From: an uncultured Clostridia bacterium
GTDB taxonomy: Bacteria; Bacillota; Clostridia; TANB77; CAG-508
Reading direction: 5' to 3'
Length of the DNA: 10,294 nt
Assembly (NCBI GenBank): GCA_947624925.1
Contig: CANQMG010000053.1
Span: forward strand, 1 to 10,294
Shown here: positions 7,150-10,294 of the stretch, one piece after another
Layout: every line of letters starts with the position of its first letter
Position numbering within the stretch: position 1 is the stretch's first letter
Program-made: the position numbers and the translations under genes
The notes under the pieces: generated by a model
Told to the model about the DNA's origin: nothing
What the model saw: only the letters and a program-made list of their open reading frames with translations
Database searches by the model: none

Positions 7150-7872
7150 TTATGCTTTTTTAGATTGTGAAATACGCATAGCATTTGAATTTCCATTATT
7201 GTTATTTTTCATATTTTGAGAAAAATTTTCTTGTTTTTTTACATTAGAATTTTCCGTAGATTCTACTAATTTTATATCTCTATTTTCTATTTTTTTATTA
7301 TCGCACCCATTTTGGCAAGATTTAAAACTTAAATACCAGTTCATTCCATTTTTGTCATTTTTTATATTTTCTAATCTTGTTTGCAACTCATTAAATGTTT
7401 TAGGACTAGGAACAATAATAGGATCACCTTCTAACCAATTTGCAGGAGTAGATCCATCACATTTTTCTGATGTTTGAAGTGCTTGTAATAACCTTAAAAT
7501 CTCAGGAATGCATCTTCCTACATTCATTGGATAAACTAAAATAGCCTTAACAACTCCATCTGGACTTATTATAAAAACATTTCTTACAGTTTCAGTATTA
7601 CTTATATTATTAGAAATCATTCCATACTTTCTGGCTATTTCTCCATTTCTATCTGCTATTATTGGAAAAGGAATAACAACTCCAGTTTTACAATATATAT
7701 CATATATCCACGCAAGATGTGAAGGATTACTATCTACACTTAAACCTATTAAACACGCATTTTTTTCTTCAAAATATGTATTAGCCCTTGCAAAAGCAAT
7801 TATCTCAGTCGTACACACAGGTGTAAAATCTCCAATTTTTACACAACCATTCATCATTAATTCATAATCCAT
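7150..7872 (-). CDS. Peroxiredoxin (AhpC/TSA family) lacking the start of its thioredoxin fold
   Basis: Peroxiredoxins reduce peroxides with an active-site cysteine. FTPVCTTE (Cys20), SVDSNPSHLAWI, the Arg in TETVRNVFIISPDG (R97), YPMNVGR, STPANWLEGD and VPSPKTF are strongly conserved features of the clostridial Prx6-like group. The usual first 35-45 residues, with strands and the HPADFTPVC lead-in, are missing: KIGD joins straight to FTPVC, so the conserved proline of PxxxTxxC is replaced by Ile13. Upstream frames contain stops, so this is not a simple frameshift. The C-terminus has an unusual Asn/Lys-rich tail of about 50 residues. Start ATG 7872 follows GGAGG by ten bases; ATG 7902 has no such site. 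A second fragment of the gene is at the right edge. Peroxidase activity is doubtful; it may be a pseudogene. Confidence 0.8.
   Translation of the reverse strand: MDYELMMNGCVKIGDFTPVCTTEIIAFARANTYFEEKNACLIGLSVDSNPSHLAWIYDIYCKTGVVIPFPIIADRNGEIARKYGMISNNISNTETVRNVFIISPDGVVKAILVYPMNVGRCIPEILRLLQALQTSEKCDGSTPANWLEGDPIIVPSPKTFNELQTRLENIKNDKNGMNWYLSFKSCQNGCDNKKIENRDIKLVESTENSNVKKQENFSQNMKNNNNGNSNAMRISQSKKA
7717..7806 (-). repeat. Duplicated peroxiredoxin segment, copy 1
   Basis: These 90 bases match 10204-10293 in the same orientation with one difference (7744 A against 10231 T, a synonymous glycine codon change). The next base also differs (7807 against 10294, a synonymous threonine change). At the other end identity stops sharply at the codon for His52. 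The repeat probably continues beyond the right edge of the window. Confidence 0.95.
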
Positions 7873-7882
7873 ATAAAATAAA

Positions 7883-7918
7883 CCTCCAATCACATTTTTC
7901 ATATTATATGATTGAAGG
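7883..7918 (-). promoter_or_regulatory. Hairpin that can mask the peroxiredoxin ribosome binding site
   Basis: In the minus-strand transcript CCTTCAATCA (7918-7909) can pair with TGATTGGAGG (7892-7883) with a single G-U pair, and one further A-U pair closes the base; the loop is 16 bases. The second arm contains the GGAGG used by ATG 7872. If the hairpin forms, translation initiation would be blocked. Confidence 0.5.
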
Positions 7919-7958
7919 TATTCATTTGATACTATCTTTCTTCTAATCTTTTATCTAT

Positions 7959-7988
7959 TCAATCTATTATTTTTATTGTTTTTTCCAA
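7959..7988 (-). other. Nine-codon ORF behind the structured leader: leader peptide or gene remnant
   Basis: A TTG at 7988 follows AGGAGG by six bases, an excellent site, and encodes MEKTIKIID before TGA. The same frame stays readable after the stop (IDKRLEER, then TAG, then YQMNTFNHII, then TGA). This looks either like a short leader peptide or like the decayed start of a longer gene once controlled by the upstream RNA structure. I do not recognise the peptide. Confidence 0.3.
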
Positions 7989-8007
7989 TATTTACCTCCT
8001 ATATGAT

Positions 8008-8042
8008 AAGAAAAGACCTCGGGCCCTTAGGCTACCCGAGGT
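8008..8042 (-). terminator. Intrinsic terminator at the end of the structured leader
   Basis: On the minus strand ACCTCGGG (8042-8035) pairs with CCCGAGGT (8023-8016) around an 11-base loop and is followed by TCTTTTCTTATC. It is the most GC-rich stem in the window. It precedes, rather than follows, a ribosome binding site (AGGAGG at 8000-7995), so it is placed as an attenuator inside a leader. Confidence 0.75.
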
Positions 8043-8093
8043 ACGATCCATTTCCGACTTCAGTCCCGTAGGTTTTCTGAAGTACTGATCTAC
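8041..8093 (-). ncRNA. Structured 5' leader, riboswitch-like aptamer candidate (possibly guanidine-IV-like)
   Basis: The transcript from the promoter at 8101-8130 can form an outer stem (GTAGATC, 8093-8087, with GATCGTAC, 8048-8041, one bulged base) enclosing a perfect seven-base stem ACTTCAG/CTGAAGT (8083-8077 with 8063-8057) whose 13-base loop reads AAAACCTACGGGA. An unpaired CGGAAATG follows, and then the terminator. Aptamer followed by intrinsic terminator followed by a strong ribosome site is the layout of a transcriptional riboswitch. The ACGGG loop recalls guanidine-binding RNAs, and from memory the hairpin, GGAAATG and terminator order resembles the clostridial guanidine-IV (mepA) class; this is not verified. 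The 95 bases from 8131 to 8225 hold nothing I recognise. Confidence 0.55.
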
Positions 8094-8100
8094 TATAGAT

Positions 8101-8130
8101 AGTATAATATTTTAATTTTGTGTTTGTCAA
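8101..8130 (-). promoter_or_regulatory. Promoter of the structured leader
   Basis: A perfect TTGACA (8130-8125, minus strand) lies 18 bases before TATACT (8106-8101), five of six matches. Transcription would start near 8094, exactly at the beginning of the structured leader, which supports both calls. Confidence 0.7.
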
Positions 8131-8225
8131 GTAAAATGTTAAATTTATCTATTAATAGTATTATACTTATAATTTATATATTTTATTCTAAGTATGTAAA
8201 ATTTAATTTTTTATATAACTATTAT

Positions 8226-8651
8226 TTATTGAAAAGTCCGTTTAAACCAGTTTTTAATTTTTGTAAAAATTGATTCTTTATATTCTATCATACCAACAGT
8301 TTCTTCTACTTTAGAATTTTTATTTTTAAATATAATATTTGAATTATATTTTTCTATCTTTTCTTTTTCTTGTTTTAATTGATTTTGTCTTAATAAATTT
8401 TCTAATATTGATTTTTGCTTTTCAGTAGCAAAATAATCTCTAAATAAAGAGATTAAAATTGCATTTGTTTCTTTAGAAATATTCTGCTCTGATAAATCTA
8501 TTTTTGGATTAATTTTATAATTATATTCTTCATCCATATTATCTTTATAAAATTTTATTTTTTCAATAGGGATCTTAATAAAATCTTCTTTTGATAAATG
8601 ACTTAATATTTCTAAAACTTCTGTATATGCTTTAGCATATGTATCAGTCAT
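8226..8651 (-). CDS. Uncharacterised protein, last gene of the four-gene cassette
   Basis: ATG 8651 was chosen because AAAGGAG lies nine bases upstream. A longer reading from 8717 has no site, and its extra 22 residues overlap a different frame that looks coding. The 141-residue product starts MTDTYAKAYTEVLEILSHL, has a central KINPKIDLSEQNISKETNAILISLFRDYFATEKQKSILENLLRQNQ region likely to be helical (shown here only as a guide to residues 50-98), and ends in a basic amphipathic segment IFTKIKNWFKRTFQ. There is no signal peptide or membrane helix. The AYTEVLEIL start and the later LFRDYFATEKQ segment recall a family of hypothetical proteins of Clostridia without known function. Its start overlaps the stop of the preceding 57-codon ORF by eight bases, suggesting translational coupling. 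Confidence 0.7.
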   Translation of the reverse strand: MTDTYAKAYTEVLEILSHLSKEDFIKIPIEKIKFYKDNMDEEYNYKINPKIDLSEQNISKETNAILISLFRDYFATEKQKSILENLLRQNQLKQEKEKIEKYNSNIIFKNKNSKVEETVGMIEYKESIFTKIKNWFKRTFQ

Positions 8652-8817
8652 CTTTAATTTCTCCTTTCGATTCTCCTTTTCGCCTTGACAATTCAATTTG
8701 TTCAACATACTCCACATTAGCTACCTGTTCAAACGTAGTTCCTTCTGAAATAGCATTTGAAACAATTGATTGCATTGTAATTTTATTTGTATCTCCGTTC
8801 TTGATATTCTTTATCAT
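8644..8817 (-). CDS. Small ORF of 57 residues bridging the cassette genes
   Basis: Between the neighbouring genes, a third frame is open from ATG 8817 to TGA 8646-8644. It encodes MIKNIKNGDTNKITMQSIVS followed by NAISEGTTFEQVANVEYVEQ, a composition that looks like true protein. It overlaps the upstream gene by 35 bases and the downstream start by eight. The ribosome binding site is poor (AAAAGAAA), so it may be coupled to the upstream gene, or it may be that gene's real C-terminus reached by a +1 shift caused by a mutation or sequencing error in the A-rich stretch around 8818-8835. No family recognised. Confidence 0.5.
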   Translation of the reverse strand: MIKNIKNGDTNKITMQSIVSNAISEGTTFEQVANVEYVEQIELSRRKGESKGEIKDD

Positions 8818-9169
8818 TGTTTCTTTTCATTAATAATTCTTTATCACTTAATGCATCTCTTATTACTTGAGCTTCTTCTGGCATAAATTGCCATCCTCTT
8901 TCTAAGAGAATTTTATTTTTTGTTGTCTCCGAGCAATACTCACTTATCGCATCATCTGTCTTTTTTAAACTTTCTTGAGTTTTTTGCTGATTTGCTTTTG
9001 CAACTGCTAAATCTCTTTGCATTCTTATTTGGTAATCAAAATTTTCATCTAGTTGATCTAGTAACTCTGCTTCATATTCAGAAATTTTTCTTGCTCCACC
9101 ATATGTTAAATGTACATCTAAATCTTCCATTAATTCTACAATACTTACTCCTTCTGAAGCTTTTTGCAT
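8783..9169 (-). CDS. Uncharacterised coiled-coil-like protein, second gene of the cassette
   Basis: The 128-residue product has MQKASEGVSIVELMEDLDVH at its start, then a long polar helical stretch from about 30 to 90 (ISEYEAELLDQLDENFDYQI and onward, rich in Glu, Gln, Lys and Ala) likely to form a coiled coil, and a segment with RGWQFMPEEAQVIRDALSDK near 92-112. The ATG comes 13 bases after the previous stop and has no visible Shine-Dalgarno site. The same frame is open for 12 codons upstream of the ATG, back to 9205, overlapping the previous gene's end. Translation is therefore either coupled to the preceding gene or a +1 frameshift fuses the two. No family recognised. Confidence 0.6.
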   Translation of the reverse strand: MQKASEGVSIVELMEDLDVHLTYGGARKISEYEAELLDQLDENFDYQIRMQRDLAVAKANQQKTQESLKKTDDAISEYCSETTKNKILLERGWQFMPEEAQVIRDALSDKELLMKRNNDKEYQERRYK

Positions 9170-9182
9170 AATATTACTAAAA

Positions 9183-10046
9183 TCAGTCGTAAGTTGTCCG
9201 AGCTGTTATTGGTACAAAATTATTTGCTGAATAATTTAATATGGAATTTTCTAAAGCTTTACTTAATGCACTGGCTAAACACACTGGCATAGCTTTTCCT
9301 ACACATGTATATTTTTTTAATTTATGTTCTCCATCGCCATTAAATAAGTATGCCACTTCATTATCTGAGTATTTAAATACACTTTCACCTATTACAGATT
9401 CTGAAATTTTTTTTCTTTCTTCTAAAGTGACATTATCATTAACTTCAATATCATTAATATCTTTAAATGATATACATATCGACTTTTGCTTTCCTCTTAA
9501 TCTATCTGTTGAAATTGGAAACATACACATTTGAGATTGAATTTTCTTACATTCCTCATCAGTATATCCAAGTTTTTGCATCCTATCAATTAAGTTTTTC
9601 TCAACTGCTTGTACAAATAATGTTCCGTCACAGTAACTCATCATATTAACATTTCTCATATTTTTCATTGCCTGAATGCAATCTATTTTTTTTCCATTTT
9701 TTGCAATTAATGGTAATAAGTATTGAGTTACAAATACATCTATTCTTTCTTTTGATGTCACATTTTTATCTTCATCTTTTTTATCTAGTTCTATGGACAA
9801 AAATTTAACAGGAAAGTCTTTTAATCCAAATCCTGCGTTTCTCTGATTTCTTACCCTTAGTCTTGCCATTTTCATGGCTTCTTTAGTAACTCCAAAATTG
9901 GATTTACTAGCCATTTGATTATCATGTTGTGCTGAGATACATAATAAACATGGTCCATCTAAAAAAGGGCTTTCTTCACTATCTATCATTTTTGATCCAT
10001 ACATATATTGCTTTGTTTTAGGAACTTTTTCATATAATCTATACAT
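9183..10046 (-). CDS. Uncharacterised 287-residue protein, first gene of the cassette
   Basis: ATG 10046 follows GGAG by six bases, and a near-consensus promoter lies at 10082-10110. The 287 residues contain ten or so cysteines, many methionines and no signal peptide or membrane helix. Notable segments are GPCLLCISAQHD (31-42), a basic helix EAMKMARLRVRNQRN (56-70), KFLSIELD (81-88), NVNMMSYCDGT (132-142) followed by a likely helix LFVQAVEKNLIDRMQKLGY, and FPISTDRLRGKQKSICISF. Strand-loop-helix alternation suggests an alpha/beta fold, and SYCDG has the look of a strand-turn-helix elbow, but I cannot tie it to a known enzyme family. It heads the four-gene cassette lying between two broken peroxiredoxin copies. 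Confidence 0.75.
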   Translation of the reverse strand: MYRLYEKVPKTKQYMYGSKMIDSEESPFLDGPCLLCISAQHDNQMASKSNFGVTKEAMKMARLRVRNQRNAGFGLKDFPVKFLSIELDKKDEDKNVTSKERIDVFVTQYLLPLIAKNGKKIDCIQAMKNMRNVNMMSYCDGTLFVQAVEKNLIDRMQKLGYTDEECKKIQSQMCMFPISTDRLRGKQKSICISFKDINDIEVNDNVTLEERKKISESVIGESVFKYSDNEVAYLFNGDGEHKLKKYTCVGKAMPVCLASALSKALENSILNYSANNFVPITARTTYD

Positions 10047-10081
10047 ATTTTACTCCATAATATAATATTTATTATATTTAT

Positions 10082-10110
10082 ATTTTAAACTATTCTTATT
10101 TATATGTCAA
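10082..10110 (-). promoter_or_regulatory. Promoter of the four-gene cassette
   Basis: A perfect TTGACA (10110-10105, minus strand), a 17-base spacer and TAAAAT (10087-10082) lie about 36 bases before the first start codon of the cassette. The four genes downstream overlap or nearly touch, so one transcript from here is likely. No intrinsic terminator is visible after the last gene. Confidence 0.7.
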
Positions 10111-10194
10111 TTATTTATATTTGTATAAATATAATTCTCAAAATGTTATTAAATGCAGGTGATTGCTTGTCTTACTTTTTGTTGGTAACTTTTG

Positions 10195-10294
10195 CTACAC
10201 TTCATGTGAAGGATTACTATCTACACTTAATCCTATTAAACACGCATTTTTTTCTTCAAAATATGTATTAGCCCTTGCAAAAGCAATTATCTCG
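10195..10294 (-). pseudogene. 3'-truncated second copy of the peroxiredoxin gene, entering from the right edge
   Basis: Reading leftward from the edge, the frame encodes EIIAFARANTYFEEKN, then ACLIGLSVDSNPSH, identical at protein level to the copy at 7150-7872, then departs into EV and a TAG stop at 10197-10195. The conserved continuation LAWIYD is missing, so this copy loses its C-terminal two thirds. The 5' part is outside the window. Both base differences from the other copy are synonymous. Sequence between 10111 and 10194 is not recognisable, apart from being slightly richer in G and C than its surroundings. Confidence 0.85.
10204..10293 (-). repeat. Duplicated peroxiredoxin segment, copy 2
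   Basis: Direct repeat of 7717-7806 with one mismatch in 90 bases. The left boundary is abrupt: CACATG is followed in copy 1 by the codons for LAWIY and here by unrelated sequence. The right boundary is not reached inside the window. Confidence 0.95.

Noticed and set aside
7903..8225. A frameshifted N-terminus of peroxiredoxin upstream of 7872
   Set aside because: All three minus-strand frames contain stops and none encodes the expected APNF or HPAD segments, so a deletion explains the data better.
8652..8717. 22-residue N-terminal extension of the last cassette gene starting MWSMLNKL
   Set aside because: No ribosome site at 8717, it overlaps a different frame that looks coding, and a clear AAAGGAG precedes ATG 8651.
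1..10294. CRISPR array, tRNA or rRNA genes, transposase or integrase genes
   Set aside because: No regularly spaced repeats, cloverleaf or rRNA-like stretches, and no recombinase motifs were found; the proposed integration at 7717-10294 therefore has no visible enzyme of its own.

Overview
The window is strongly AT-rich, with clear AGGAGG-type Shine-Dalgarno sites and a set of genes typical of low-GC Gram-positive Clostridia. A YtvI-like sporulation membrane protein, a DUF1540 protein and a single-anchor sortase all point to a spore-forming, monoderm member of that class, plausibly an uncultured gut clostridium. Nearly all genes lie on the minus strand; only a small membrane protein and the sortase are on plus.

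Left part (1-6023). A gene start is cut by the left edge, and its codons 12 onward are a GA dinucleotide tract. It has a promoter and a leader carrying a hairpin. Next come greA with a near-consensus promoter, a plus-strand membrane protein with the C-terminal domain of the TIGR03943/DUF1980 family, ytvI, a cysteine-rich two-CBS-domain protein ending at a clear intrinsic terminator, an acidic/proline-rich protein of unknown function, and a two-gene unit of a cytidylate-kinase-like protein and murD separated by five bases. The kinase most likely starts at a TTG codon, not at the upstream ATG.

Middle (6024-7149). An orphan sortase diverges from the kinase/murD unit. It faces a 57-residue DUF1540 protein across a long inverted repeat.

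Right part (7150-10294). This is the unusual region. A peroxiredoxin gene lacks the start of its thioredoxin fold: the junction reads IGD-FTPVC, and the proline of the PxxxTxxC active-site motif is gone. A second, 3'-truncated piece of the same gene, differing by one base in 90 plus one at the last base of the window, lies at the right edge. The two incomplete copies share one orientation and flank about 2.3 kb. That segment holds (a) a promoter, a structured RNA leader and an intrinsic terminator resembling a riboswitch, followed by only a nine-codon ORF, and (b) a promoter-led four-gene cassette of overlapping genes of unknown function. The arrangement is what single-crossover (Campbell-type) integration of a circle carrying an internal peroxiredoxin fragment would leave. 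An assembly artefact must be excluded, because both window ends fall on repeats.

Functional assignments for greA, murD, ytvI, the CBS protein, the sortase, the peroxiredoxin family and DUF1540 rest on recognisable motifs. The cassette genes and the proline-rich protein remain without function.
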